This document shows, one piece after another, positions 43,944-52,081 of a stretch of 53,042 bases of DNA; within the stretch, counting starts at the first letter, position 1; every line of letters begins with the position of its first letter. Origin of the DNA: Paenibacillus sp. 1_12 (GTDB taxonomy: Bacteria; Bacillota; Bacilli; Paenibacillales; NBRC-103111); assembly GCF_900114475.1 (NCBI RefSeq), contig NZ_FOTE01000029.1, positions 1 to 53,042 of the forward strand, written 5' to 3'. The position numbers and the translations under genes are program-made. The notes beneath the pieces are model-generated. The model saw nothing but the letters and a program-made list of their open reading frames with translations. It made no database searches and was not told the origin of the DNA.

Positions 43944-44135
43944 TCATTCTTCAACTGATCTCGTCTGTCTGCAATAAGGATATGTGGAACAACCCAAAAA
44001 TGGTTTTCCCTCTTTCCCTTTCCTTGAAACCATAGGGGCACCACATGTACAGATTGTTTCTTTGGCAGTTGAGACTTGCGCTCGGGATATTTGCACTTCA
44101 GTTCGAACTGTATGTATTTCAGGTTGTACCTTCAT
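43944..44135 (-). CDS. topoisomerase-type zinc-ribbon protein
   Basis: 63 residues from ATG 44135. The second half is a C4 zinc ribbon of the topoisomerase-I carboxy-terminal type: CTCGAPM, then FLGCSTYPYC (Cys-x-Cys ... Cys-x5-Cys). It would bind single-stranded nucleic acid. The start has a poor ribosome site. A better site (AAGGGG) serves ATG 44193 of a 24-residue frame (MKKNLEIESMGKMAANKQEN) that overlaps it and ends at 44119, so the protein is either translated by coupling to a leader peptide or is a frameshifted longer protein of about 80 residues. Confidence 0.6.
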   Translation of the reverse strand: MKVQPEIHTVRTEVQISRAQVSTAKETICTCGAPMVSRKGKEGKPFLGCSTYPYCRQTRSVEE

Positions 44136-44193
44136 TTTCTTGTTTGTTGGCTGCCATTTTCCCCATGCTCTCTATTTCTAGATTTTTTTTCAT
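44119..44193 (-). CDS. leader peptide or frameshifted amino terminus of the zinc-ribbon gene
   Basis: 24 residues, very polar, starting MKKNLEIESMGKMAANKQEN and ending GTT. AAGGGG lies about 12 bases before its ATG, inside the 3' arm of the hairpin at 44196-44275. It overlaps the zinc-ribbon start by 17 bases. Either translational coupling or a frameshift within GAAAATGAAGG is possible. Confidence 0.4.
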   Translation of the reverse strand: MKKNLEIESMGKMAANKQENEGTT

Positions 44194-44195
44194 GC

Positions 44196-44275
44196 CATCA
44201 CGCCCCTTGGGAAAAGGTCCACCCTGCTAAGGAGCTAAGGGGAGTTACGTCATCCCTTACAGACCAGGCGTGATG
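44196..44275 (-). ncRNA. structured RNA element after rtcB (candidate)
   Basis: On the minus strand a 9-bp closing stem CATCACGCC/GGCGTGATG encloses further complementary pairs: GGTC with GACC, and TAAGGG with CCCTTA. The last arm overlaps the AAGGGG ribosome site of the downstream leader peptide, so it could control the zinc-ribbon gene, or be a small RNA of the rtcB transcript. No family recognised. Confidence 0.45.
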
Positions 44276-44335
44276 AGGCTACTCTTTGGATAAACAACAT
44301 ATCCCAACTCAAATTGAAGAACTATTGGAAATACA

Positions 44336-45562
44336 TCAATCCTTATAAGGATCAAACTCATCTGCCCCAGCCATGCAAACACCAATCGGTTTCAGCAAAT
44401 GCATGACCTCGATCGTTTCGGCATGTGCATCCAGCACCTCTTGAAGCTTCCGATAAACAAAAGGACTCTCGTCCGTGCCTGCGCCACGCAGTTCCACACC
44501 GAAATCCCGAACAGCCTCCATCATTTGTTCTGTGCTGATCTGACCGCCGCTGCGGGTACGGGTTTTCCAGTTCATTTTCCCTGCCGCTTGAGTCCGGCTC
44601 ATGATTCGTCCCGCTCCATGAACAGTGCTGTAGTAAGCATCCCGGTTCTCTATGCTGTCCTTCCCTTTTACGATAACGGATACGTCCCCCATACTACCGC
44701 CGATAAAACCAACCTGACCGGGTGCGGACGGAGTCGCCCCTTTACGGACGATAACGACTTCTTTTCCGTTGTGCGTCTCTTTCCAAGCATAGTTATGATG
44801 ATTGTGCACTTCAAGGTCCGATTGCGTCCCCAGAATCGATAATACTTTCCTAATCACATAATCCCTTCCGGCATAGGCGTATCGCCCGGTTAGCTTCATC
44901 GCCCGATAATACATATCGCCAAGCTCACTGCTCAGATCAAGCAGTACAGGTGGATGATTCATCTTCTCACCGGGAGCGTTTGCGAGAAACTCTCTATCCG
45001 CAGCTAAGTTGATAAAACCGCTTGCCGTTTTATGTCCGAAACCGCGGCTCCCAAAATGATTCGCTATCCACAAACGGCCGGTTCCCTCTTCTTCAAATAA
45101 GTCTACGAAGTGGTTGCCACTGCCGACTGTGCCGAGCTGACTCTGCGCCAATGCTTTGAGCTTGTCGTGCTCCTGCTTGCCTACCACCTTGTAAACGGCC
45201 CAATCGGGATCATCAAAGAGGTCGTGGTCGACTTTTTCATTATTAACTCGACCTACCCCAAAGGAAATTTTGCGGGCAATCTCATCCATAATCTTCGACA
45301 ATCCTGGCTTTATGTCTTCAGCAAACAAATTGGTTCGTACCGCTTTATTCCCGCATGCAATATCGTAACCAACGCCGGAAGGGGAAATTTGCCCGTCGTA
45401 TACAACAACCCCACCGATCGGCTGACTGTATCCTTTATGATGGTCAGCCATAAGCAGGGTTTGAACCACATTTCCGGTTTCTGCGCACGTTTTCGCTTGA
45501 GCAAGCGCCCCGCTATCGGGACTACCCCAGACACGAACGCCGTCGATATTTTGATAAGCCAT
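44336..45562 (-). CDS. rtcB: RNA-splicing ligase RtcB
   Basis: 408 residues, the shorter bacterial RtcB class. Catalytic features: DIACGNKAV (metal Cys about 70), GSGNHFVDLF (about 147-156), LEVHNHHNYAW (metal His about 252-257) and VHGAGRIMSRTQA, whose His (about 315) is the site of guanylation. It joins RNA 2',3'-cyclic-phosphate or 3'-phosphate ends to 5'-hydroxyl ends with GTP and Mn. ATG 45562 is used, though a TTG sits at 45574 next to TAGGAG. It follows the HEAT-like gene by 42 bases in a minus-strand operon with RlaP-type and SPFH genes. No archease gene is present. Confidence 0.93.
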   Translation of the reverse strand: MAYQNIDGVRVWGSPDSGALAQAKTCAETGNVVQTLLMADHHKGYSQPIGGVVVYDGQISPSGVGYDIACGNKAVRTNLFAEDIKPGLSKIMDEIARKISFGVGRVNNEKVDHDLFDDPDWAVYKVVGKQEHDKLKALAQSQLGTVGSGNHFVDLFEEEGTGRLWIANHFGSRGFGHKTASGFINLAADREFLANAPGEKMNHPPVLLDLSSELGDMYYRAMKLTGRYAYAGRDYVIRKVLSILGTQSDLEVHNHHNYAWKETHNGKEVVIVRKGATPSAPGQVGFIGGSMGDVSVIVKGKDSIENRDAYYSTVHGAGRIMSRTQAAGKMNWKTRTRSGGQISTEQMMEAVRDFGVELRGAGTDESPFVYRKLQEVLDAHAETIEVMHLLKPIGVCMAGADEFDPYKD

Positions 45563-45604
45563 AAGTCCATTCAACTCCTACATAAATGAATGTATTTCTT
45601 GAAT

Positions 45605-47170
45605 TTATATTCCTTTTGCTTCCCGGAGCTTGTGAATTCGTTCTTCTACAGAGTCGTCAGGCTCTGTCTGTGATAAATGAATAATCGCTTCAATAAGCCG
45701 ATGACCCCAGGAAGTAACGTTCCAGCCCTCTAACGCCTTGATCGCCATGTTCCGATTTCTGATCACAGGACTGTTCAGACCGGTCAGGATCAATTCCACA
45801 CCAATTCCCTCATACCGATCCAAACTCTGCAAAATGGTATCCAATTTCCTGTGCGCAGCATATTCTTTGCCAAGCCCCATCTCATCCCCTGGACCAGTGG
45901 CGATTTGCTGTAGAGGAAGATGTTCGGTGGCGAATTGAACCAATTTTCGAATTCGGTTTGGATCATTCGATTTCATTAGCTGAAAGAAATGAAAATCCTG
46001 TAGCGGGTTTTCTGCAAGCTGATCATAGAGAGTATCCCAAATATCAATACCAAGCTTTTCGGCACAAGATACGCCATAGTAGCGATCCACCGAATCACCG
46101 GTACTAACAGCATCCATAACAATGCTCGCCCACTTGGAGTCGGCCATAATCGATTGACAAGCATCTCTATTATCGATTCTTAACTGCTCGGTCCATCCCA
46201 CCGACATTCGACCGGCCCACTTCTCCTCGTGCTGAGCCAAGAAGTCGTAAATGCTAAATATGACTGACAAATGCTTTGAGATTGAACCCATCTCCCGGGC
46301 TAGCCTCACGTAATCGGATATTACCTGTGGGCCATGCTCGTAATCATCGATGTCCTCAGCCGGACCGCCATTCAATAACGCTTCAATGATATCGGTTGCC
46401 CCATCAAACAATGCGCTATCTACGTGATCAGTCGAAAGAGCCTCCCGCAAACCACCATTTCTCGCACAAATACAAGCTAAATATTCGTTCATGACGCTGT
46501 TTTGGCAACCTTGACGCAGCAGCCAATCTTTTATCTCCTGACTAGACGGTTCAAGTCTCTCGACGATATGAATTTTCCCCCAACCATGTACACGTTTAGC
46601 TAATTCAAATAGAACCTGGTTGCTATCTTCCATTCCATTTTGAATCGCAACCGCAGTATATAGCGTAAATTCATCATGTCTCCCCAACGTCAGAAGAAGT
46701 TCTTTCACTTGCTCGTTCTGAAAAAGGCCCAGCAGCGCAATTCCGAATTTGACGACATTGCGGTGTGCCGCATTTTCCGTCAACCATTTCGCCTCATGGA
46801 ATAATGCACCTGGCTGTATACCGGGTTGTTTGCGCACCTCATTTAAGATTACGTCAATCATGCCGCCTATATCCGTCTTCACAAGCTTAGCATACAGAGC
46901 CTTTCTTGTTGAATTCTTCGGCTTTCTGGATTGCTTCGCCAGCAGGTGGGCTAGCTCGAGTGCCTCTTCCGTCATCTTACCAGGCCCTGCATGGTGTCCG
47001 AATGCTCCATCCAAACCGCCCGCTACCCACATCATTTTACTGCCGGACCAGAATTCTTCGTCATCCGGCAAGGACCCATCCACGGATTCGCCTTGTTCCT
47101 TAATGTATGAATAAATGGAGGATTTGCCTTCCCAAAGAGGCCCTACAGCTTTATTGAAGAAAATAACCAT
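45605..47170 (-). CDS. HEAT-repeat-like protein of the rtcB operon
   Basis: 521 residues from ATG 47170, which has AAGGTGAT about 7 bases upstream and overlaps the RlaP-type gene by 20 bases. The chain is almost entirely helical; the end (GVELILTGLNSPVIRNRNMA, then IKALEGWNVTSWGHRLIEAI) has clear HEAT units. The amino terminus (FFNKAVGPLWEGKSSIYSYI; WVAGGLDGAFGHHAGPGKMT) is conserved-looking and may be enzymatic or structural. Relatives in Bacillota have been labelled limonene hydroxylase, which has no support in the sequence. It is likely a scaffold in the RNA-repair complex. Confidence 0.75.
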   Translation of the reverse strand: MVIFFNKAVGPLWEGKSSIYSYIKEQGESVDGSLPDDEEFWSGSKMMWVAGGLDGAFGHHAGPGKMTEEALELAHLLAKQSRKPKNSTRKALYAKLVKTDIGGMIDVILNEVRKQPGIQPGALFHEAKWLTENAAHRNVVKFGIALLGLFQNEQVKELLLTLGRHDEFTLYTAVAIQNGMEDSNQVLFELAKRVHGWGKIHIVERLEPSSQEIKDWLLRQGCQNSVMNEYLACICARNGGLREALSTDHVDSALFDGATDIIEALLNGGPAEDIDDYEHGPQVISDYVRLAREMGSISKHLSVIFSIYDFLAQHEEKWAGRMSVGWTEQLRIDNRDACQSIMADSKWASIVMDAVSTGDSVDRYYGVSCAEKLGIDIWDTLYDQLAENPLQDFHFFQLMKSNDPNRIRKLVQFATEHLPLQQIATGPGDEMGLGKEYAAHRKLDTILQSLDRYEGIGVELILTGLNSPVIRNRNMAIKALEGWNVTSWGHRLIEAIIHLSQTEPDDSVEERIHKLREAKGI

Positions 47171-47969
47171 TGTTTTCATCACCTTTTTCCCATACTTCCT
47201 TTAGTACGGATCGGAACAAATCATCAAGCCTCTGATCCTGATCCCCACCAGACGTTTGCATACCCGATGCCATCCGATCGTAATACCCGATTCTTTCTTC
47301 CAAAAACTCGTTTATCGGATTGATCCTCGGTTCGTAATCCATTTCATCTCCTGCTCTTTTACGGAAAAGCAAACCGTCGATAACCACCTTAAGCTCGCTC
47401 TCCCTTGGCACAACAGCATCGACAAGCCGATCAAATTCTATGGGCGGCATGGTATTGTGCTTCTCGATCCACTCACATGCCAAAATCGGACGGAGAACAT
47501 AGAAGTATTTTTTGATTTTCACCCGCTCACCCTGTAGATATTCCCGGTAGTTCCCCTTCGCCATATGCAAATAGTGATACATACATGACTTTGGTGAAAA
47601 CGTGAGTGGAGAAATACGGCGAATTTGCTCTGCTATCGCATAGTTCTCCCTATATACAATCGGGGATTGAAGCCACTCGAGCAGCGGCGGATTCGACTTT
47701 CGGAACAAGTTCAAGGCTTTTCGCAGATCCCAGCCGTTGATGTCCAGCATGTCGTTGATCGGACGCTGGATGACATCCCGCTTCTCAAAAATCGATAAGT
47801 ACCAATCTTCCGGTCTAACATAGAGAAATCTGACGTCGTAGTCGCTATCCTTAGACGGGAACCCCCATGCACGGCTGCCCGATTCGCAAGCGTACAAGAT
47901 CCGAACGTTTTCTTCGTGCTCGATGCGCTCAAGATCATTCAAAATCTGTTTATGGTAACTGCTGCTCAT
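47151..47969 (-). CDS. nucleotidyltransferase, RlaP family (RNA repair polymerase-beta type)
   Basis: 272 residues. Polymerase-beta-superfamily active site ACESGSRAWGFPSKDSDYDV: Gly-Ser (31-32) with the metal aspartates Asp43 and Asp45. The flanking sequence (VRFLYVRPEDWYL) and the extension YLQGERVKIKKYFYVLRPIL match the RlaP/YcgL-type family tied to RtcB-based RNA repair. GGAGG is 7 bases before the ATG. It would add nucleotides to or otherwise prime RNA ends before ligation; the actual reaction is unproven. It overlaps the HEAT gene and follows the SPFH gene by about 140 bases. Confidence 0.85.
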   Translation of the reverse strand: MSSSYHKQILNDLERIEHEENVRILYACESGSRAWGFPSKDSDYDVRFLYVRPEDWYLSIFEKRDVIQRPINDMLDINGWDLRKALNLFRKSNPPLLEWLQSPIVYRENYAIAEQIRRISPLTFSPKSCMYHYLHMAKGNYREYLQGERVKIKKYFYVLRPILACEWIEKHNTMPPIEFDRLVDAVVPRESELKVVIDGLLFRKRAGDEMDYEPRINPINEFLEERIGYYDRMASGMQTSGGDQDQRLDDLFRSVLKEVWEKGDENNGYFLQ

Positions 47970-48110
47970 ATGAATCCCTCCTTAGTGGGCGAATATATTT
48001 AGCTTTGGACATCAACGTCCAGAGCCCGGGTTTATGCATCAAATTGCTAATCCTGCATAGGCAGAATGATTTACATTCGGTTAGGTTGATAAAAACTAAT
48101 TTAGTGTTTG

Positions 48111-49226
48111 TTATTTGCTTTCTGCTTTTCTTTCGCCAAGCAAAGAGTTCAACCGCTCCAACAGATCCCCGCCACCCGTTAAAGAGATGGATCCGATTTT
48201 CTCGCATATTTTCTCGAGGAATTCCAGCTCTTTCAGACGGAACAACGTCTGATTCTCGTCCATCAGCTTTGCGGTGTTAAGCAGACTTCGGGTCGAGGCC
48301 GTTTCTTCACGACGAGTGATTAGATTCGCCTGTGCTCTCTTCTCCGCAAGCAGGACGGTGTTCAAGATATCTCTCATTTCCCCCGGCAAAACGACATCCT
48401 TTACCCCCGCACTCAGGAATTGCACTCCTAACTCTTCCCCCTTCTCACGCAAACGGGAGAGTACGAACGTCGCCACGTCCTCTTTTCGTTTCAATAGATC
48501 ATCCAATTTAAGAGCTCCGACATATTCTCGAAGCGTAAGCTGAAGCTGGATATGAATTTGCTCGTCATACGATTTCATTTCCAAAGCTCGTGATGGCTTT
48601 ACGATCTTGTATTGACAAAAAAAGTTCAAGCGCAGCGTAACTTTGTCTTCTGTCATGATTTCTTGGCCGATGAGATCCATTTGTTGTTGTCTTAAATCAA
48701 TCGTCTTTACCATAGTCGAGACTGGACCTCTCCAGAAGTAGTACTTGCCAGGAGAAAGCTCTCGTTGTAAAACTTGATCATAAAACAAAAATCCGGATTC
48801 GTAGCTCGCGATTTCGTAGGACAGCACATTGGCTGTAAGCTTCGGTATAATTGAACGGTTTACCTCGACAGGCAATTCAGGTCGTCTGATATCTGTATGC
48901 AAAAAGGTATGTTTTTTAAGTATGTTCCAAAAGGCGTAGACACCAGGCTTAAGTAATTGAACGAATTGTCCGTCCTCGTAGTGCAGAACGTACTCGTGAT
49001 CTTGCACTCGTACGATATCGAGCTCTCGCACGAGATCTTCATCATGAAGGAACAACTTTAAATCTTTTCCATCCACATTAAACGGTTTAGCGATATTCAA
49101 TACCACAACAGTGGATTTTGACCACAATAAAAAGTGATAGGTCCCCAGCATCAGTTTTTTCACATAACTTCCTTTATGAAATAGCAAACCACGCTCGTCA
49201 GCTTGAATCGTTACTTTTTTTAACAT
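48111..49226 (-). CDS. SPFH/band-7 (slipin-like) protein
   Basis: 371 residues from ATG 49226 (AAGGGGG 9 bases upstream). A first part of about 150 residues is a beta-rich domain (KVTIQADERGLLFHKGSYVK; KPGVYAFWNILKKHTFLHTD) that recurs as a second copy (ERGLLFHKG / SGFLFYDQV; LGTYHFLLW / PGKYYFWRG), followed by the SPFH domain (DLRQQQMDLIGQEIMTEDKV ... LREYVGALKLDDLLKRKEDV) and a carboxy-terminal coiled coil (about 310-371). There is no membrane helix, unlike most slipins, so it may form a soluble ring. SPFH proteins of this type occur in rtcB operons. It is the first gene of the operon. Confidence 0.85.
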   Translation of the reverse strand: MLKKVTIQADERGLLFHKGSYVKKLMLGTYHFLLWSKSTVVVLNIAKPFNVDGKDLKLFLHDEDLVRELDIVRVQDHEYVLHYEDGQFVQLLKPGVYAFWNILKKHTFLHTDIRRPELPVEVNRSIIPKLTANVLSYEIASYESGFLFYDQVLQRELSPGKYYFWRGPVSTMVKTIDLRQQQMDLIGQEIMTEDKVTLRLNFFCQYKIVKPSRALEMKSYDEQIHIQLQLTLREYVGALKLDDLLKRKEDVATFVLSRLREKGEELGVQFLSAGVKDVVLPGEMRDILNTVLLAEKRAQANLITRREETASTRSLLNTAKLMDENQTLFRLKELEFLEKICEKIGSISLTGGGDLLERLNSLLGERKAESK

Positions 49227-49477
49227 AGTAGTTAACCCCCTTAATAGTTCGACCAATGGACTTAGAATCCCACTCCAGTTCCGGCGGAATCTCGTTTTAG
49301 CTAAGCGATCTATCAGTAGTTTTCAAGGATATTTGAATAAGAGGGCGACCCTGTTTCAGCCGCTCATCTTTATCTTCTATTCAAGAGAACTTCCTGGAAT
49401 TTCGCTCAATCGGTATCCACGGATTGCAAAGCCTTACTGCAGTGCGCTAAAACTAGCCGCTTGGGATTCTATCCTTT
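49227..49477 (-). other. structured leader segment between tRNA-like RNA and SPFH gene
   Basis: No coding frame. On the minus strand there are several hairpins: GCTA-gttt-TAGC, CAATC..GATTG (49426 to 49407), and a longer stem TTGAATA..AGA with TCT-TATTCAA (49384 to 49333) enclosing a GC-rich hairpin. Either the leader of the operon mRNA or a second small RNA. Confidence 0.45.
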
Positions 49478-49671
49478 GGTCTTTTGTTCAAGTTTTCGCT
49501 CGATTGGAAGTCGAGTATTCTACCAGAATCGCTCCCTAGGCGATTGGGGAATCGAACCCCAAATAGTGGTTTCTTACCGATCCGATCGTACAGGATACCG
49601 TAACATACCATGCACAGCACTGCGGGATAAATCGATATCCCCGCCTCGTTACGACCGTCCGAACAAGAACC
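49478..49671 (-). ncRNA. permuted tRNA-Gly-like RNA (Y-RNA-like candidate)
   Basis: Order on the minus strand: terminal-stem 5' arm GGTTCTTGTTC (49671-49661); hairpin CGTAAC/GTTACG (49653 and 49599) with inner GCGGG/CCCGC; T arm TGGGG-TTCGATT-CCCCA (49561-49545); acceptor-like stem ATCGC/GCGAT (49544-49528) closed by CTAGGGA; D arm with loop TGGTA (529-517 region); anticodon arm CTCGA-CTTCCAA-TCGAG (49515-49499, anticodon TCC); terminal-stem 3' arm GAACAA..ACC (49489-49478). Loops and D/anticodon arms match bacterial tRNA-Gly(TCC), but the arm order is rotated: the normal 5' and 3' ends are joined by the loop and the variable region is open. Terminal stem plus tRNA mimic recalls bacterial Y RNAs, which bind Ro60 and are often encoded near rtcB. 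Confidence 0.75.
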
Positions 49672-49819
49672 AATGTATGATGAAACACCATTTGGCGTTT
49701 ACCACCTTGCTAAATGCGTCTTACAGGTTCTATAATCGCTCATTTCAACCTGAACGAACATGGCGAAAGTATTACGACTGATCATAAAGTTTTCCATTTC
49801 ATCCAATTCCCTCCCCTGT

Positions 49820-49825
49820 TACAAT
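49820..49825 (+). promoter_or_regulatory. probable -10 of the WYL promoter
   Basis: TACAAT, with a weak -35 TTTCAT 17 bases before it. It overlaps the ATG of an upstream candidate start (49824), which would then be untranscribed; this favours the TTG at 49860 as the true start. Confidence 0.45.
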
Positions 49826-49859
49826 GGAAGAAGATGTTTCATTTGAACGGGGGATACCT

Positions 49860-51170
49860 TTGGCTAAGGAAAGCTTTGATAAAGAAATTCAATTCCTGCG
49901 TATGTTGGTGCTGACAAGCGGGGCGTTCAGCAGACAACAGTTCGCAGAGCGGTTGGGCATTTCCGTCCACACCTTTGATAAAACGCTCCGGCGGCTCAAA
50001 GAAGTCGTCAGCTCCATGCACCAGCATTTGCCGCAGGAACAGAGAAAGGAATTTTCCGAGACCATTCGCTTCAGTTACTACGATTCCACCGATCCACTGC
50101 TCTTGTTTCTGTTTCGCGCCAAATCTGTAAAGGAATCCGAAAGCCAACGAATCTCGCTGCTTTTAGCCGCGATGAATGAGCAGGCTTTGACTGCGATGGA
50201 GCTCTTGGACATATGCTGCAGCAGTCTTCCTTCTGATCTTCCTCTGCCTGACGAAAAAACAATTCGGTCGGATCTCAAGTACTTGGAGGAGGTCGGAGTC
50301 ATCAAGAGGGAGACCGGGCCTCGCCCCTTCCGATATCGCATTCAGGACAACTTGATTCGCTGCTTATCGGACGAAGAGCTTCTCGATTTGTACGATTTTG
50401 TGGATGTGATGGCGAACACCCAAGTCCCTTCCGTTCAAGGCTATCTGCTGCGTGATGGACTGAAGAAGCATCTTTTGCGCAATCAAGTCGAGCAATATGC
50501 TGTAGAGCCATTTTTATATAAATATCATTACTACTCGCGGATCCTAGATGAGGCACATCTGTTCACGCTCCTCCATGCCATCCGTCACCGCCGCAAAGTC
50601 CTTTTTCTGTACTTCTCGCCGAAGTCGGAAAAAAGCTACGCCTCCAAAAACACCAATCCCCTGTTTGAACGGGATACGGAGGGCAAAGCTGAAAAGACGC
50701 TGCCGCTTAAGATTGTCTATGATCATCAATATGGAAGATGGTATCTGCTTTCCCACGGCCGAGAGGGGATTCGAAAATACCGCATGGAAGGTATCACGCA
50801 AATTGAAGAGGACGAATCCGTTGACGAGATTTGGTATGAGGAAAAGAAAAGCGAGCTTGTCGAGAAAATACGCTACAGTTGGTTGATTGATACCGGCCGC
50901 TCAGTGACGGTGCGTGCCCGATTTTATAACCCGGAAGCTTCTGAACCTAACTTCGTCAAAGAGCGGGTCATGCTGCAGGGACAGTGGGGACAGATTGTGT
51001 ATGAAGATGAACAATCATTTATTTACGAGATAACTGTAAACGGAACTACCGAGATCAAGCCGTGGCTGCGGAGTTTCGGTTCCAGTTGCGAGATTCTGGA
51101 GCCCGTTCAGTTTCGCCGGGAAATGATTGCCGAATGGAAGGAGATCCAGTCTTACTATGAATCTGTTTGA
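49860..51170 (+). CDS. WYL-domain transcriptional regulator 1
   Basis: 436 residues from TTG 49860 (CGGGGG about 6 bases upstream). Amino-terminal helix-turn-helix (FSRQQFAERLGISVHTFDKT, then LRRLKE), a middle helical region, and a WYL domain about 230-345 with KTLPLKIVYDHQYGRWYLLS (the W-Y-L residues) and KYRMEGI, followed by a WCX end. WYL proteins sense nucleic-acid ends or nucleotides and often guard RNA-repair or defence genes. The gene diverges from the rtcB operon and overlaps the next WYL gene by 14 bases, so both probably control the operon. Confidence 0.87.
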   Translation: MAKESFDKEIQFLRMLVLTSGAFSRQQFAERLGISVHTFDKTLRRLKEVVSSMHQHLPQEQRKEFSETIRFSYYDSTDPLLLFLFRAKSVKESESQRISLLLAAMNEQALTAMELLDICCSSLPSDLPLPDEKTIRSDLKYLEEVGVIKRETGPRPFRYRIQDNLIRCLSDEELLDLYDFVDVMANTQVPSVQGYLLRDGLKKHLLRNQVEQYAVEPFLYKYHYYSRILDEAHLFTLLHAIRHRRKVLFLYFSPKSEKSYASKNTNPLFERDTEGKAEKTLPLKIVYDHQYGRWYLLSHGREGIRKYRMEGITQIEEDESVDEIWYEEKKSELVEKIRYSWLIDTGRSVTVRARFYNPEASEPNFVKERVMLQGQWGQIVYEDEQSFIYEITVNGTTEIKPWLRSFGSSCEILEPVQFRREMIAEWKEIQSYYESV

Positions 51171-51981
51171 GAAAATATTTAATCATCAGATCATCTCCCG
51201 GTTGGAGGATTCCGGTACCTTCATGGTCACTTCACACGAACGGGCATGGCTGAAGACCATGCTGGAGCATCCCGCGGCGGCAGATGCTTTCACTGCGGAC
51301 ACTTTGGACATGCTGCGTTCTGCCCTTGGGCAGGATCAGGTTATGGATATATCCCGCCACATGATTGAAAAAGCCCGTACGATGGAAAAGCAGGTTTATC
51401 ACCCGCTCCTGCGGCCTTTGCGTCGGCACATTATGAACAAAACTGGCATCCTTATAACCTACGAGATTAAGGGTGGGCGGGTTAATAAAGATCATTCAGG
51501 GTTTCCGTATAAGCTGGAATACTCCATGGTCAAAAGAGAATGGTATTTGCTCTGGTATCACACCCGGCATCACGCCTTCATGAGTACCAGGCTGGAAAAG
51601 ATACATTTTGTCACGTCAGAACTTATCGAGCCATCAGCGGCAGAAAGCATTCTGAAGAAGATTGGAAAAACACTTGATTCGCGTAAAAGTGAAGTGGTTA
51701 TTGAAATTGTCCGTGTCTATAACGCAGAGTTATCCCGCATCCTATACGCCTTCTCCAGCTTCGAAAAAAATGTTGAGTATGATACGGAGCACGATACATA
51801 TCGAGTCAGAGTTTCTCTGCTTGGGGATGAAATGGAGTATTTACTTTCCAAGATCCGTTTTCTAGGGAAGCGGGTTCGGGTGATCGAAGGCGATTATTTG
51901 AAAAAGCGGATGCTCGAATCATCGACGAAGGCTTTGGAGCGCTACGGGGTCATTTCGGCCGATGAAGAGCTACCTTCGTAA
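51157..51981 (+). CDS. WYL-domain transcriptional regulator 2
   Basis: 274 residues from ATG 51157, inside the end of the first WYL gene (AAGGAG 13 bases upstream). It lacks the amino-terminal helix-turn-helix of its neighbour: the first 90 residues are a helical region (SRLEDSGTFMVTSHERAWLK). A WYL domain follows at about 95-175 (ILITYEIKGGRVNKDHSGFP; KREWYLLWYHTRHHAFMSTR), then a WCX-like end. As the two are translationally coupled, they likely form a heteromeric regulator in which only the first binds DNA directly. Confidence 0.8.
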   Translation: MNLFEKIFNHQIISRLEDSGTFMVTSHERAWLKTMLEHPAAADAFTADTLDMLRSALGQDQVMDISRHMIEKARTMEKQVYHPLLRPLRRHIMNKTGILITYEIKGGRVNKDHSGFPYKLEYSMVKREWYLLWYHTRHHAFMSTRLEKIHFVTSELIEPSAAESILKKIGKTLDSRKSEVVIEIVRVYNAELSRILYAFSSFEKNVEYDTEHDTYRVRVSLLGDEMEYLLSKIRFLGKRVRVIEGDYLKKRMLESSTKALERYGVISADEELPS

Positions 51982-52081
51982 TTGGTTCGGTATGCGCATA
52001 AAAATCAAGAGTGCCAAGAGGTGCGTTGTCAGAATCGTGCAATTGAATTGAACATAGAACATTGTAGAGGATGATGATTAC

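Noticed and set aside
45605-47170. Limonene hydroxylase label for the HEAT-like protein
   Set aside because: No heme, flavin or iron-binding motif; helical repeats explain the sequence better.
49499-49561. A normal tRNA-Gly gene
   Set aside because: Arms are present but in rotated order, there is no acceptor 5' strand before the D arm that pairs with sequence after the T arm, and no CCA follows. It is listed as a permuted tRNA-like RNA instead.
49333-49914. Forward-strand reading frames of 66-106 residues in the rtcB-WYL gap
   Set aside because: They have no ribosome sites, show unlikely composition and cross the structured RNA region; treated as chance.
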